A stretch of DNA of 64,000 nucleotides from the NCBI RefSeq assembly GCF_011682045.1, contig NZ_VVIW01000002.1, positions 558,001 through 622,000 of the forward strand, in the 5' to 3' direction. The number at the start of each line of letters is the position of its first letter. The first letter of the stretch is position 1. Below are positions 9,704 through 19,387 of this stretch, piece by piece. The DNA is from Massilia aquatica (lineage in GTDB: Bacteria; Pseudomonadota; Gammaproteobacteria; Burkholderiales; Burkholderiaceae_D). A model generated the notes under the pieces. That model had not been told where the DNA came from and did not search any database. It saw only the letters and a program-made list of their open reading frames with translations. Position numbers and translations under genes: made by a program.

Positions 9704-10221
9704 GACAGATTGCCACCCCGTCAATGTTGTCGAATTCGCGAGGCTTTTCGCTGCTCGAACTGGCAGTTTGTACGGTGGTGGTGGCGGTACTCAGTGGTGT
9801 GCTTTTACAACGCTTGCTGGACTACCGCCAACGGGCCGAACTGGCCGCTGTGGAACAGCTCGCCGGCGTGCTGCGCACCGCGCTGGTATTGAAGGTCGGC
9901 CAGTTGCAGGCCCGTGGCAAGGAGTCGGAAATCGCCTTGCTCGCAGGGCGCAATCCGATCGACCTGCTGGCTGAAAAACCGCGCAATTATGCCGGTGAAT
10001 ACTTCACGCCGGCGCCCGGGCAGGTGGAACCGGGCAACTGGTATTTCGACCTCCGGACAAAAACTCTGGTGTACTTGATAAGCAAGGAAAAGAAATTTCC
10101 ACAAGGCACCACGAAGCGCATAAGTTTCAAGGTAGAATTATCTCGCTTGCCCACAATCCCCGCCAAGCAGAGTGGTACGCCAGATGCACGGACCGTTGCC
10201 CTTACTCAAGTTAATAGATAA
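9700..10221 (+). CDS. Pseudopilin-like MSHA protein (mshF/mshB position)
   Basis: A 173-residue protein with a type IV prepilin leader: the peptidase site is SRG followed by FSLLELAV, then a hydrophobic helix, with Glu at +5. It is therefore a likely PilD substrate and minor pilin. The rest contains NPIDLL, PRNYAGE and GNWYFD, which resemble MshF-type proteins. Its place directly after mshG also fits mshF, although mshB occupies a nearby position in other bacteria; I leave the symbol empty. It overlaps mshG by 4 bases. Confidence 0.8.
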   Translation: MRQIATPSMLSNSRGFSLLELAVCTVVVAVLSGVLLQRLLDYRQRAELAAVEQLAGVLRTALVLKVGQLQARGKESEIALLAGRNPIDLLAEKPRNYAGEYFTPAPGQVEPGNWYFDLRTKTLVYLISKEKKFPQGTTKRISFKVELSRLPTIPAKQSGTPDARTVALTQVNR

Positions 10222-10301
10222 ACCGCCGTTAAAGAATACGGTACACGTGTTTCTGTTACGCACCTCATTGTTCACTGCTTAAAACGAATTTGGAGATCCA
10301 C

Positions 10302-10823
10302 ATGAAAATGCAATCCTTCGGTAAGTTCCGTCACGCCACCCAAGCCGGTTTCACCCTGATCGAGCTGATCGTCGTCATCGTCATCCTCGGCATCCTGGCG
10401 GCGACCGCCTTGCCGAAATTTGCCGACCTGGGCGGCGACGCCCGCGGAGCTACCATGAAGGCGGCCAAGGGCTCGATGGAGGCGGTGTCGGCCATGGTGC
10501 ACGGCAAGTTCCTGATCAACCCGACCACCACCGTCTCGCTCGAAGGCGTGGTCGTCAACGTGGCCAACGGCTATCCTGTGGGCGACGCCAAGCTGCTGGA
10601 AGCGGCCGGCCTGAACGCGACCGATTATGAGCTCATCACCGCCACCGGCGGCGGCACCAACTCGCCGACCCTGTCGGCCGGCGACGTGGCGGTTGTTCCA
10701 TCGAGCATCAAAGGCACCGTGAAGGGCCTGAACTGCTACGCGCTGTACAAGGCGGCTGTCGCCGGCGTCGCCGGCGCCGAGCCGACCCCACCGAAGATCA
10801 CCGCCGTGGTCACTTCCTGCTAA
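10302..10823 (+). CDS. mshA: Major MSHA-type pilin
   Basis: A 173-residue type IVa-like pilin. I chose the ATG at 10302 because a GGAG Shine-Dalgarno lies 6 bases upstream; the longer frame from 10290 would skip it. The leader ends with Gly before FTLIELIVVIV, followed by the MshA-like pattern PKFADLGGDARGATMKAAKG. Two cysteines near the end (LNCYALYK and the terminal SC) can form the usual C-terminal disulfide loop. The 80-base gap before it and its strong ribosome site suggest higher expression than its neighbours. Confidence 0.92.
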   Translation: MKMQSFGKFRHATQAGFTLIELIVVIVILGILAATALPKFADLGGDARGATMKAAKGSMEAVSAMVHGKFLINPTTTVSLEGVVVNVANGYPVGDAKLLEAAGLNATDYELITATGGGTNSPTLSAGDVAVVPSSIKGTVKGLNCYALYKAAVAGVAGAEPTPPKITAVVTSC

Positions 10824-10920
10824 GCAGCCACCGAGCGTGACTGACCGACTGGCGCAGCGCAGCATGGGTAACGCGGCCACGGCCGCCACCCATCGCGCCA
10901 GTCCGGCCTGCAATACCCCC

Positions 10921-11463
10921 ATGAACAGCACAGTCCGGCTCCAGCGCAGCGGCCAGCACGGTTTTACGCTGGTCGAGCTGATTACCGTGATGGTGATCGT
11001 CGGCATCCTCGGCGCCGCCGCCGCCGCCCGCTGGTTCGACCGCGCCGTGTACGACGCCGCCTCCTTCGGCGACCAGGCGAGCGCCCTGATCCGTTATGGC
11101 CAGAAAATGGCCGTGGCCCAGAACCGCCCCGTGTTCGTGCGCCTCGACGGCGCCAGCGTGGCGCTGTGCTTCAGCAACGACACCGCGTGCCCGGCCGACC
11201 AGCGCGTGCTGGCGGCGTCCGGCAGCAACAGCGGCGAAAAAACCACCCTCAACCGTTGCGACCAGTCCGGCAGCTGGGCTTGCGAAGGCGCGCCCAACGG
11301 CGTGAGCTACGTCACCAGTCCCGCCACCGGCATGTTTTTTTTCGACGCCCTGGGCCGTCCCGGCGTGAGCGGGTCCGGGTTTGCAAAACTGACCCTGAGC
11401 GTCAAGGCTGGCGCCAACAGCGCCAGCGTGGTCGTCGAAGCCGAGACCGGCTATGTCCACTGA
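10921..11463 (+). CDS. mshC: Minor pilin, MshC-like
   Basis: A prepilin-type protein of 180 residues from the ATG at 10921. The leader MNSTVRLQRSGQHG precedes FTLVELITVMVIVGILG. An earlier in-frame GTG at 10837 would give an over-long leader of 42 residues. The mature part has Cys residues around CFSNDTACP and a Gly/Ser-rich end, typical of minor pilins that initiate pilus assembly. It is third in the pilin series after mshA and overlaps the next gene by 11 bases. The MshC name is by position and motif. Confidence 0.82.
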   Translation: MNSTVRLQRSGQHGFTLVELITVMVIVGILGAAAAARWFDRAVYDAASFGDQASALIRYGQKMAVAQNRPVFVRLDGASVALCFSNDTACPADQRVLAASGSNSGEKTTLNRCDQSGSWACEGAPNGVSYVTSPATGMFFFDALGRPGVSGSGFAKLTLSVKAGANSASVVVEAETGYVH

Positions 11464-12067
11464 CTGCGCGCGCCTGCGCCGCCCCCCGCTGGCGCGCCAG
11501 CGCGGCATCAGCTTTATCGAGCTGATCATCTTCATGGTGATCATCGGGGTTGGCCTGGCCGGCATCCTCAACGCCATGAACCTCACCACCCGCACCAGCG
11601 CCGATCCGCTGGTGCGCAAGCAGGCGCTGATGCTGGCCGAAGGCCTGATGGAAGAAGTCCAGCTGGCCCGCTTCACCTTTTGCGATGCCACCGATTCCAG
11701 GGTCGAGGAAGCCAAGGCGGCGGCGCTCGGCGGCGACAATTGTGCCAGCCTGGTCGAAAACGCCGGCAACGAGGCGGGCGGCACGCGGCCTTTCGACAAC
11801 GTCAACGATTACGTGGCCGCCTACAGCACCCCGACCCAGGCCTTCCTGAACGCGGGCAAGCTGAGCGACGCGGCCGGCCAGGAGATTGCCTTGCCGGGCT
11901 ACACGGTCATGCTGAGCATCAGCCCGACCGGCGGTCTCGGCCCGGCGGGGCGGCAAGTGCCGCAGACCGAAGCGCTGGCGATCCGTGTGTCCGTCTTCTT
12001 CAACAACGTGGAAAGCGTGGTGCTGGAAGGCTACCGCGTGCGCTACGCACCGAATTCGCCGCCATGA
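11453..12067 (+). CDS. mshD: Minor pilin, MshD-like
   Basis: A 204-residue prepilin-type protein. The leader ends RQRG before ISFIELIIFMVIIGVGL, with the conserved Glu at +5. Downstream motifs LVRKQALMLAEGLMEEVQ are characteristic of MshD-type minor pilins. Its start lies inside the end of the MshC-like gene, and its stop overlaps the next start by 4 bases, so it depends on coupled translation. Confidence 0.88.
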   Translation: MSTDCARLRRPPLARQRGISFIELIIFMVIIGVGLAGILNAMNLTTRTSADPLVRKQALMLAEGLMEEVQLARFTFCDATDSRVEEAKAAALGGDNCASLVENAGNEAGGTRPFDNVNDYVAAYSTPTQAFLNAGKLSDAAGQEIALPGYTVMLSISPTGGLGPAGRQVPQTEALAIRVSVFFNNVESVVLEGYRVRYAPNSPP

Positions 12068-12924
12068 TGACGTGTCCTCTCCGCCAGCCGCGCCAGCACG
12101 GCTTTACCCTGGTCGAAGCGATCGTGGTGATCGTCATTACCGGCATCCTGGGCGCCATCGTGGCCACCTTCCTGCGCCTGCCGGTGCAAAATTATGTCGA
12201 CAGCGCCGGCCGCGCCGAGCTGGCCGACGCCGCCGATACCGCCGTGCGGCGCATGGTGCGCGAAATCCGCCTGGCCCTGCCGAACACGGTGCGGGTGCAG
12301 GGCAATGCGATCGAATTCGTGCCCACCAAGACCGGCGGGCGTTACCTGGCGGCCGAAGATACGCTCGCCCCGCCCAACAATCCGGCGGGCGACCACCTGA
12401 ACTTCGTCGACCCGGCCGATCTCACGTTCCGCGTGCTCGGGCCGCTGCAGGACGGTCCGCAGCGCATCGCCGCCGGCGACATGGTGGTGGTCAACAACCT
12501 GATGGTCAGCGGCGACGCCCTGAACGTGTACGCCGCCGTGCCCACCAACCGCGCCGAAGTGGCGGCGGTCGATGCCGCCGCCAAGGTGATCACGCTCAAG
12601 GCCAATCCGTTTGCCCAGCAAAACCCGCCAATGGCCCATCCGATGCATCGCTTCCAGGTGACCGGCCAGCCGGTCACCTACAGCTGCGCCAACGGCGTGC
12701 TCTCGCGCCATGCCAACTACGGTTTCAATGCGGCCCAGAACAGCGTTCCGAGCGCCGCGCCGGCAATCCTGGCGACCAATGTCGAGTCCTGCGAATTCAA
12801 CTACACCCTGATCGGCAACACGCGCGCGGCGCTGGTGCGGCTGACCCTGACCCTGCGCCGCCCGGATGGGCGCGACGGGGCGATCCGCATGACCCAGCAA
12901 GTTCACGTGGACAATAATCCATGA
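12064..12924 (+). CDS. mshO: Minor pilin, MshO-like
   Basis: A 286-residue prepilin-type protein. I start at the ATG at 12064, which overlaps the MshD-like stop (ATGA); the same frame is open far upstream only as a shadow. The leader ends RQHG before FTLVEAIVVIVITGILG, followed by RRMVREIRLALPN, a pattern of larger GspJ/MshO-like pseudopilins. Cysteines appear in the second half (YSCANG, ESCEFNY). It overlaps the next gene by 4 bases. Confidence 0.88.
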   Translation: MMTCPLRQPRQHGFTLVEAIVVIVITGILGAIVATFLRLPVQNYVDSAGRAELADAADTAVRRMVREIRLALPNTVRVQGNAIEFVPTKTGGRYLAAEDTLAPPNNPAGDHLNFVDPADLTFRVLGPLQDGPQRIAAGDMVVVNNLMVSGDALNVYAAVPTNRAEVAAVDAAAKVITLKANPFAQQNPPMAHPMHRFQVTGQPVTYSCANGVLSRHANYGFNAAQNSVPSAAPAILATNVESCEFNYTLIGNTRAALVRLTLTLRRPDGRDGAIRMTQQVHVDNNP

Positions 12925-13394
12925 TCGCCAGGCCGCCCCTGCGCCACGTGCAAGGCGTGAGCCTGATCACCGCCATCTTCCTGCTGGTGGTACTGTCCGG
13001 CCTGGCCGTGGCGATGGTGACCCTGTCGACCACCGCCAACACCAGTTCCATGCTCGATGTGCAGGGCACGCGCGCCTACCTGGCCGCGCGCGCCGGCACC
13101 GAGTGGGGTGTGTTCCAGGTCACGCGCGCCAAGGGCGCCTGCACCACGGCGGCCTCGGGCGTGCCCAGCATCAGCACCTTCGCGCTGCCGGGCGACGGCG
13201 GCCTGGCGCGCATGACGGTGACGGTGGTGTGCCTGCGTACGGTCGACAGCGCCACGGGCCAAGCCCGCTACACGGTGCGCAGCACCGCTTGCAACAGCCC
13301 CGGCGCGGGCGGCTGCCCGAATCCATCGAACAGCACCGATTACGTGCAGCGCGTGGTGCACGTCGAATTCAGCGCGTCATCGGAGGAACCATGA
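12921..13394 (+). CDS. mshP: MSHA biogenesis protein, MshP-like
   Basis: A 157-residue PilX/MshP-type minor pilin. The N-terminus has QGVSLITAIFLLVVLSGLAV, a prepilin-like helix without the usual Glu at +5, as is common in PilX/MshP proteins. The motif LAARAGTEWGVFQV follows. Several cysteines occur later. Start and stop both overlap neighbours by 4 bases, placing it between MshO-like and MshQ-like genes as in known msh loci. Confidence 0.87.
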   Translation: MIARPPLRHVQGVSLITAIFLLVVLSGLAVAMVTLSTTANTSSMLDVQGTRAYLAARAGTEWGVFQVTRAKGACTTAASGVPSISTFALPGDGGLARMTVTVVCLRTVDSATGQARYTVRSTACNSPGAGGCPNPSNSTDYVQRVVHVEFSASSEEP

Positions 13395-16300
13395 CGGCGC
13401 GCCTTGCATCCCCCTGGACCGCCGCGCTGGCCGCCGCGTGCGCGGCCGGCCTGCTGCTGGCCAGCCTGCCGGCGCGCGCCGATACGCCGATTGCGCTGTT
13501 CAAGAGTTACGCCGGCCGGCTCAACTTTACCGGCGTGCAAAAGACCATGCGCACCGGCTCGAACGGCAACAACCCGTGCGCCATCAATACCGGCACCCTG
13601 AGCGCCACCCTGGCCGGGATTCCCTCGACCGCCAAGATCGTCAGCGCCCAGCTGTACTGGGCTGGATCGGGTTCCTCGCCCGACTACACGGTGCTGATGG
13701 ACGGCGCCTCGGTGAGCGCCCCGGCCAACCGGCGCTTTACCACCGCCACCATCGGCTACAACTATTTTTCGGGCGCGGCCGATGTCACCGCGCAAGTGAC
13801 GGCCAAGCGCAACGCCACGTATACCTTCAGCGGCCTGTCGATCGATAACACCAGCACCTTTTGCGGGGTGGAAGGGGTGCTGGGCGGGTTTTCGCTGCTG
13901 GCCATCTATTCCGTGCCGGCACCGGGCGAAACCTTCCGCGTGCTCAATCTGTACGAGGGTTTCCAGTACATCCGCACCTATGGCGCCGACAATATCAAGG
14001 TCAACCTGAACCTGAGCAACTTCAAGACGCCATCGCCGCTCGGCACCGCCACCGGGCGCATCGCCCACGTGACCTGGGAGGGCGACACCACGCTCTCGGG
14101 CGGTGGCGAAAACCTCAAGTTCAACGGCGCCGAGATGGTCGATACGGCCAATCCGTCCGGCAACCAGTTCAATTCGACCAGCAATATCGGCGGCACGGTC
14201 GACAACGCTTCCTACGGCATCGACTTCGATTCCTACGTGCTGGCCAGCCCCAAGCTGTTCGCCGGCCAGACCACCGCCACTATGCTGTACGAGTCGGGCC
14301 AGGACATGGTCTTGCTCAACGCCGAAATCGTCTCGGTGCCGAACGTGGACGTGGCCGACCTGTCGCTGGCGATCACCAGCAGCGGCACGCCGGCGCGCGG
14401 CAGCGTGATGAACCTGATTCACACGGTGACCAACAACGGCCCCTTGCCGGACGCCGGCCCGATTACCGTCAAGCACACCCTGCCGACCGGGCTCGACTTC
14501 ATCTCGGCGACCGGCACCGGCTGGACCTGCTCGCGCTCGGGACAGGTGCTCACCTGCGTCTCGCCCGAACAGCTGGCGGTGGGCGAGGCGGCGCCGGCGC
14601 TGACCATCAGCACCCGCATCGCCCTGACCGCGCCGGGCAGCATGACCGCCAACGCCAGCGTCGGCGGCTTGCAGTTCGATAACGACCTGGCCAACAACAG
14701 CGCCAGCAAGACCATCAGCTTTTCCAGCGCCCGGTATGTGTTTACCGACGGACCCTGCCGCACCGGCATCACGCCCGGCAGCATCGGCCAGTGCAATTAC
14801 CTGAGCATGCCGACCCAGCAGGCGGCGGTGAATGGCACGGTCTACATCACGGCCATCGACAACACCGCGCTCGACCTCAATTTCAAGACGATCGTGCCGC
14901 CCAGCACCACGCCGACCCTGCAGTTTTCGATGAAGTGCGTCAATCCGACCACCGGCGCCGGCGGCGTCGCCAAGCTCCGGAACGTGGCCCTGAAATCCTG
15001 CATCGCCAATACGGCGGTCCAGAGCGCGGCCCAGTGGCAGGGCATCCAGATCAGCTTCGATGCGAATTCGGCCACCTCGGTGCCGGTGTCCTTCGTGTAC
15101 TCGGATGTGGGCCAGGTCGAACTGCTGCTGGCCGAGACCGCCTCGGCGCTGGCCCAGGTCAGCACCAGCGGGCAGTTCGTGGTGCGGCCCTACAAATTCG
15201 CCCTGAGCACGCCGCTGGCCAATCCGGCCGGGCTGGTCGAATCGGGCAAGATGACGGCCGACATCGGCCGCTTCTGGAAGGCCGGCGCGGGGTTTACGCT
15301 CGATGTGATCTCGCAAAACTTCGACGGTTTTCCGACGCCCAATTTTGGCAGGGAAAACTTGCCGCAGAAGGTAGAATTGGTCACCACGGTCGCCATCGAT
15401 TCGCTCAACTTCGCCATTCCCGGCGATCCGGGTTCGGAGACGCTGCCGTTCGCCGACATGGCGGTCGACGGCGAGAAGTTTCCCAAGGTGGAAGGCGACT
15501 TTGCGCCGTTCAGCGGCGGGGCGGCCAGCGGCAGCAACTTTACCTTTGCCGAGGTTGGCATCATCAATGTGCGCGCCCACATGTACCTGTCGACCTATCT
15601 CGATACGGCCGACGTGACCAGCAACGGGATCGCCCTGGGCCGCTTTTATCCGAGTTACTTCACGACCGAGGTGCCGGTCGTCATGCTATGCCCCACGCCC
15701 GATTCCCTCGACTGCAAGAAGCTCGGCCTGCATTATTCGAAGCAGCCGATCCAGACCATCGTCAAGGCTTTCAATGCGGCCGACGAGGTCACCAGGTTTT
15801 ACCAGGGCAAGTTCGTCAAGTCGCCCAGGCTGCTGCCTTTCACCACCATGGGCGGCGGTAGCCAGGCCACCCGGGGCACGCTCACGCCGAGCCCGATCAC
15901 CGATGCGCCGACCGTGTTCATCGAGGGCGTGGCCACCACCTGGCCGAGCTACGACTACGCCGCCACGACGTATGAGCCGATGGAGATCTACCTGCGCGCC
16001 AGCGACGCCGACCTGGTCACCTCAGGCCGCTCCCTGATATCGGTTGAAGGCGGCACCAAGCTCGTGCGCGGGCGCATGCTGGTCGAAAACGCCTTCGGTT
16101 CCGAACTGCTGCCGCTGCCGGTCACCGCGCGCGCCCAATACTGGACCGGCACCACCGCCACCAACGGGCGCTGGGTCACCAGCGCGACCGACCAGATCAG
16201 TATCCTGCCGCCGCCGGAACCCGATTCGGGCACGGTCACCTTGCCGCACAGCGTCACCACAAGCCAGCTGCGGCTCAGTTATGCCCAGTGCAAGGGAAAC

Positions 16301-16525
16301 ATGACGACCTGCAATTCGCTGACCCCATTTCCCGACCCCAAGGCCACCTTGGCCACGACCCTGCCGAAAGACGGTGTGCTCAAGTTCAAGCTGGCGCCGA
16401 CCGGCCGCACCGGCAGCGTCGACGCCAGCCTGAACCTGCCGGTGTGGCTGCCGTCCACGCCCGGCAGGCTGACCTTCGGCGTGTACAAGACCACGCCGCT
16501 GATCTACATCCGCGAGATTTTCTGA
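13391..16525 (+). CDS. mshQ: Large secreted MshQ-like pilus-associated protein
   Basis: A 1044-residue exported protein. The ATG at 13391 has an excellent GGAGGA site upstream and overlaps the MshP-like stop; the frame extends to 13103 only as a shadow. A signal peptide (about 30 residues) ends ARA before DTPIALF. Around residues 320-446 is a DUF11-like Ig-fold segment (NLIHTVTNNGPLPDAGPITV). The remaining half, from about 453 to the end, matches the MshQ C-terminal region now called DUF6701. Relatives are thought to sit at the pilus tip or surface and mediate adhesion; that role is inferred. It is followed by a 163-base gap, the longest within the operon. Confidence 0.85.
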   Translation: MTARLASPWTAALAAACAAGLLLASLPARADTPIALFKSYAGRLNFTGVQKTMRTGSNGNNPCAINTGTLSATLAGIPSTAKIVSAQLYWAGSGSSPDYTVLMDGASVSAPANRRFTTATIGYNYFSGAADVTAQVTAKRNATYTFSGLSIDNTSTFCGVEGVLGGFSLLAIYSVPAPGETFRVLNLYEGFQYIRTYGADNIKVNLNLSNFKTPSPLGTATGRIAHVTWEGDTTLSGGGENLKFNGAEMVDTANPSGNQFNSTSNIGGTVDNASYGIDFDSYVLASPKLFAGQTTATMLYESGQDMVLLNAEIVSVPNVDVADLSLAITSSGTPARGSVMNLIHTVTNNGPLPDAGPITVKHTLPTGLDFISATGTGWTCSRSGQVLTCVSPEQLAVGEAAPALTISTRIALTAPGSMTANASVGGLQFDNDLANNSASKTISFSSARYVFTDGPCRTGITPGSIGQCNYLSMPTQQAAVNGTVYITAIDNTALDLNFKTIVPPSTTPTLQFSMKCVNPTTGAGGVAKLRNVALKSCIANTAVQSAAQWQGIQISFDANSATSVPVSFVYSDVGQVELLLAETASALAQVSTSGQFVVRPYKFALSTPLANPAGLVESGKMTADIGRFWKAGAGFTLDVISQNFDGFPTPNFGRENLPQKVELVTTVAIDSLNFAIPGDPGSETLPFADMAVDGEKFPKVEGDFAPFSGGAASGSNFTFAEVGIINVRAHMYLSTYLDTADVTSNGIALGRFYPSYFTTEVPVVMLCPTPDSLDCKKLGLHYSKQPIQTIVKAFNAADEVTRFYQGKFVKSPRLLPFTTMGGGSQATRGTLTPSPITDAPTVFIEGVATTWPSYDYAATTYEPMEIYLRASDADLVTSGRSLISVEGGTKLVRGRMLVENAFGSELLPLPVTARAQYWTGTTATNGRWVTSATDQISILPPPEPDSGTVTLPHSVTTSQLRLSYAQCKGNMTTCNSLTPFPDPKATLATTLPKDGVLKFKLAPTGRTGSVDASLNLPVWLPSTPGRLTFGVYKTTPLIYIREIF

Positions 16526-16688
16526 TGGGTGGGTGTAAAGAACATTCCATAGTGCTATTACTATGCGGTGGAAATCAGACGCTTTCAGTTGCCGAACGCA
16601 AATTAGGTGTTAAATCCCGATGAAACTTGAATATAATCAAGAAGCTACCGCACGAACTTCGCGCGCGGTATTGATATAGATTGCGGGC

Positions 16689-17630
16689 ATGGGATTTTTC
16701 TCGAAATCAAAGAAGAAGGATGGCTTGCTGGCAATCGCCTTGCATGGCGAAGGCGTGTTCGCGGCGCGCGTCAAGCGCCAGCCCGAGGGCAAGCCGCGGG
16801 TGACCCTGGCGGCGTTTTACGCGGCCGATAAAAGCGGCGGACCCGACCTGTTGGAAAAGACCGGCAAGGAGTTGCACGCCAACAGTTTTCGCTGCGCGAC
16901 CGTGCTGGCGGCCGGCGAGTACCAGCTGCTTTCGGTCGAAGCGCCCAACGTGCCGGCCGACGAGCTGCGCACCGCCGTGCGCTGGCGCCTGAAGGACATG
17001 CTCGACTTTCCCGCCGACCAGGCCGGCATCGACGTGTTCGACATCCCCACCGACAAGGCCCAGGGCCGCAGCCAGTCGCTATTCGCGGTGGCCGCGCGCA
17101 ACAGCCTGATCGAAAGCCGCCAGAACCGCTTTGTCGATGCCGGCGTGCCGCTGGCCGTGATCGACATTCCTGAAATGGCGCAACGGAATATCTCGGCCCT
17201 GCTGGAACCGGAAGGGCGCGGCGTGGCCGTGCTCTCGTTCGGCAGCGAAGGCGGCTTGCTGACCGTCACCTATAATGCCGAGCTGTACCTGGCGCGCCGG
17301 ATCGACGTGACGCTCGACCAATTGCTCGATACCGATCACGATCGCAAACACGTGTGCTACGACAAGATCACCCTCGAATTGCAGCGCTCGCTAGACCATT
17401 TCGACCGCCAGTACAACTTCATCAACGTCTCGAAACTGGTGCTGGCGCCGACCGGCGCCAGCGGGCTCGACGAATACCTGTCGAGCAACCTGTACACCAA
17501 GGTCGAGTCGCTCGACCTGGCCAGCGTGCTCGACCTGGGCGCGGTGCCGGAACTGGCCGCCGCCGCGCAGCAGCAGCGCTTTTTCCTGACCCTGGGCGCG
17601 GCGCTGCGGCAAGAGGAGGTTGCCTCTTGA
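16689..17630 (+). CDS. mshI: PilM-like actin-fold protein, MshI-like
   Basis: A 313-residue cytoplasmic protein of the PilM/MshI type that links the inner-membrane alignment complex to the motor. It starts MGFFSKSKKKDGLLAIALHG and contains ELRTAVRWRLKDMLDFP, typical of MshI. There is no membrane helix. Its last codons contain the strong AGGAGGT site and the TTG start of the next gene, so translation of the two is coupled. Confidence 0.87.
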   Translation: MGFFSKSKKKDGLLAIALHGEGVFAARVKRQPEGKPRVTLAAFYAADKSGGPDLLEKTGKELHANSFRCATVLAAGEYQLLSVEAPNVPADELRTAVRWRLKDMLDFPADQAGIDVFDIPTDKAQGRSQSLFAVAARNSLIESRQNRFVDAGVPLAVIDIPEMAQRNISALLEPEGRGVAVLSFGSEGGLLTVTYNAELYLARRIDVTLDQLLDTDHDRKHVCYDKITLELQRSLDHFDRQYNFINVSKLVLAPTGASGLDEYLSSNLYTKVESLDLASVLDLGAVPELAAAAQQQRFFLTLGAALRQEEVAS

Positions 17631-18346
17631 GCCAGCAAATCAATCTGTTCAACCCCGAGTTTCTCAAGCAGAAGAAGATCTTCACGTCCGGCACCATGCT
17701 GCTCGCGCTCGGCGTGCTGGTGGCCGGCGCGCTGGCGCTGGTGATGGTGGGCCGCCACAGCGTGAGCCGGCTGGAAGCGGAAGCGGCCGCCGGCGCCGAC
17801 CAGCTGGCCAGGAAGAAGGAACGCCAGGCGCGGGTGATCGCCGAATTCGCTCCGCGCCAGAAAAGCCGCGAGCTCGAATTGCGCATTGCCAGCGCCGAAG
17901 CCGACCTGGCTTCGCTGCACGACGTCTCCAAAGTGCTGGGCGGGCCGACCCTGGCCGAAGCGCGCAAGGGCTATGCGCGCTACTTCAAGGCGCTGGCGCG
18001 CCAGGGCACGACCGACCTGTGGCTGACCGGCGTACGCATCGGCGGCGACGGCCACCATATCGGCTTGCAGGGCAGGGCGCTCGACGCCAGCCTGGTGCCG
18101 GCCTACGTCACCCGCCTCACGCGCGAGCCGGCCATGCAGGGAAAGAATTTCTCCAGTCTGCAGATGAGCCGGGCGCGCCTGAAAGTGGAAGGCAAGGATG
18201 GCGACGACCCGGGCCAGCTGGCACCCTATATCGATTTCACGCTGCAGGACGTGGCGCCTGAACGGGTGGCCGCCGCGCCTGCCGCCGCTGCGCCTGCCGA
18301 CATGAAGCAGGTGGCCGGCAGCATCAAGGCGGAGGCTGCCAAATGA
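17627..18346 (+). CDS. PilN-like inner-membrane protein (TTG start)
   Basis: A 239-residue PilN/GspL-C-like protein. The start is a TTG at 17627 overlapping the upstream stop (TTGA); AGGAGGT at 17614-17620 is ideally placed 6 bases before it, and no ATG fits. The protein starts MSQQINLFNPEF, the usual PilN opening. One membrane helix lies at about 20-42, then a coiled-coil stretch (AAGADQLARKKERQ) and a ferredoxin-like periplasmic domain, ending Ala-rich. In msh loci of other bacteria this role is filled by a second MshI-type gene. Confidence 0.87.
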   Translation: MSQQINLFNPEFLKQKKIFTSGTMLLALGVLVAGALALVMVGRHSVSRLEAEAAAGADQLARKKERQARVIAEFAPRQKSRELELRIASAEADLASLHDVSKVLGGPTLAEARKGYARYFKALARQGTTDLWLTGVRIGGDGHHIGLQGRALDASLVPAYVTRLTREPAMQGKNFSSLQMSRARLKVEGKDGDDPGQLAPYIDFTLQDVAPERVAAAPAAAAPADMKQVAGSIKAEAAK

Positions 18347-19029
18347 AAGCGCGCCTGCTCCAGCTGAGACTGAAAATCGACGCCATGACCGTGCGCGAGC
18401 GCGCCATGGTGTTCGGCGCCACCGTCGGCGTGGTCGTGTTCGTGCTGTTCGCCCTGCTGTTCGACCCCCTGTTCGCGCGCCAGAAGATGCTGCGCAGCCA
18501 GATCAGCCAGCAGCAAGACAATATGCTTGGCATCGACGCCGAGATCACGGCCATGGCGCAAGCGAACGCGGTCGACCCCGACCGCGACAACCGCGCGCGC
18601 CTGGCGGTGATCCAGGGCGCCAGCGCCAGGCTGACGGACAGCCTGCGCACCGCGCACAACAGCCTGGTCAGGCCGGAAAGCATCGCGCCGCTGCTCGAAC
18701 GCATTCTCAAGGCCAACGGCCGGCTGCGCCTGGTGGCCGTGAAAAGCTTGCCGGTGATTCCGTTCGAGGGCTCGTTCGCCGGCGCTGCGGGCGATGCCGA
18801 ACCCTCCGCACCGGCGCCCGGCGCCGGACGCGCCATCTACGCGCACGGATTCGACGTGACGGTGCGCGGCAATTACCTGGATATGCTCAACTACATGGAC
18901 GCGCTCGAAGCCATGCCGGTCCAGCTGTTCTGGGGCAAGGCCCAGCTCGAGGTCGAGGCTTATCCCGACGCGCGCCTGACCTTGACCCTGTACACCTTGA
19001 GCCTGGACAAGAAATGGATGACCTTATGA
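18343..19029 (+). CDS. mshJ: PilO-like inner-membrane protein, MshJ-like
   Basis: A 228-residue protein with a short cytoplasmic N-terminus, one membrane helix at about 24-41 (GVVVFVLFALLFDPLF), a coiled coil and a PilO-type periplasmic domain ending YTLSLDKKWMTL. It is the expected partner of the PilN-like protein in the alignment complex. It overlaps both neighbours by 4 bases. The MshJ label rests on order (before MshK) and fold. Confidence 0.87.
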   Translation: MKARLLQLRLKIDAMTVRERAMVFGATVGVVVFVLFALLFDPLFARQKMLRSQISQQQDNMLGIDAEITAMAQANAVDPDRDNRARLAVIQGASARLTDSLRTAHNSLVRPESIAPLLERILKANGRLRLVAVKSLPVIPFEGSFAGAAGDAEPSAPAPGAGRAIYAHGFDVTVRGNYLDMLNYMDALEAMPVQLFWGKAQLEVEAYPDARLTLTLYTLSLDKKWMTL

Positions 19030-19379
19030 GCGCGCGCCTGCTGCTGTGCGCGTTGGCGCTGGCGGCGCAGGCCGCCAGCGCCCAGCCGCTGCCCGATCCG
19101 ACCCGTCCGCCGGCAAGCCTGACCACCCCGGCCGGGGATGCGGCGGCGCCGCACAGCATCGAGCCGCAGTTGCAGTCGGTGCTGATCGCGCGCCATGCGG
19201 GCGGGCGCCACGTGGCCGTGATCGACGGCCAGACGGTGCGCCTGGGCGAACAGTTCCGGGGCGCGCGCGTGGCGCAGATGACGCAGAATGAAGTTGTACT
19301 GGTGAAAGGCAAGGAACGCCGCGTGTTGCGCCTGTTCCCGCGCACGCCAGCCCCGCAGCGGCTTAACGAGAGAGACTGA
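19026..19379 (+). CDS. mshK: Periplasmic MshK-like protein
   Basis: A 117-residue exported protein. The ATG at 19026 overlaps the MshJ-like stop; a possible earlier ATG at 19014 is less likely. A signal peptide ends QAASA before QPLPDPTRPP, the conserved DPTRPP motif of MshK/GspC/PilP-type periplasmic linkers. The remainder is a single beta-rich domain that probably contacts the secretin N-domains. Confidence 0.87.
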   Translation: MSARLLLCALALAAQAASAQPLPDPTRPPASLTTPAGDAAAPHSIEPQLQSVLIARHAGGRHVAVIDGQTVRLGEQFRGARVAQMTQNEVVLVKGKERRVLRLFPRTPAPQRLNERD

Positions 19380-19387
19380 CAAAGAGC

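Noticed and set aside
10173-10188. A GG-N10-GC sigma-54-like site upstream of mshA
   Set aside because: TGGTAC-N5-ATGCA is a weak match and lies inside the preceding gene; no enhancer motif is seen.
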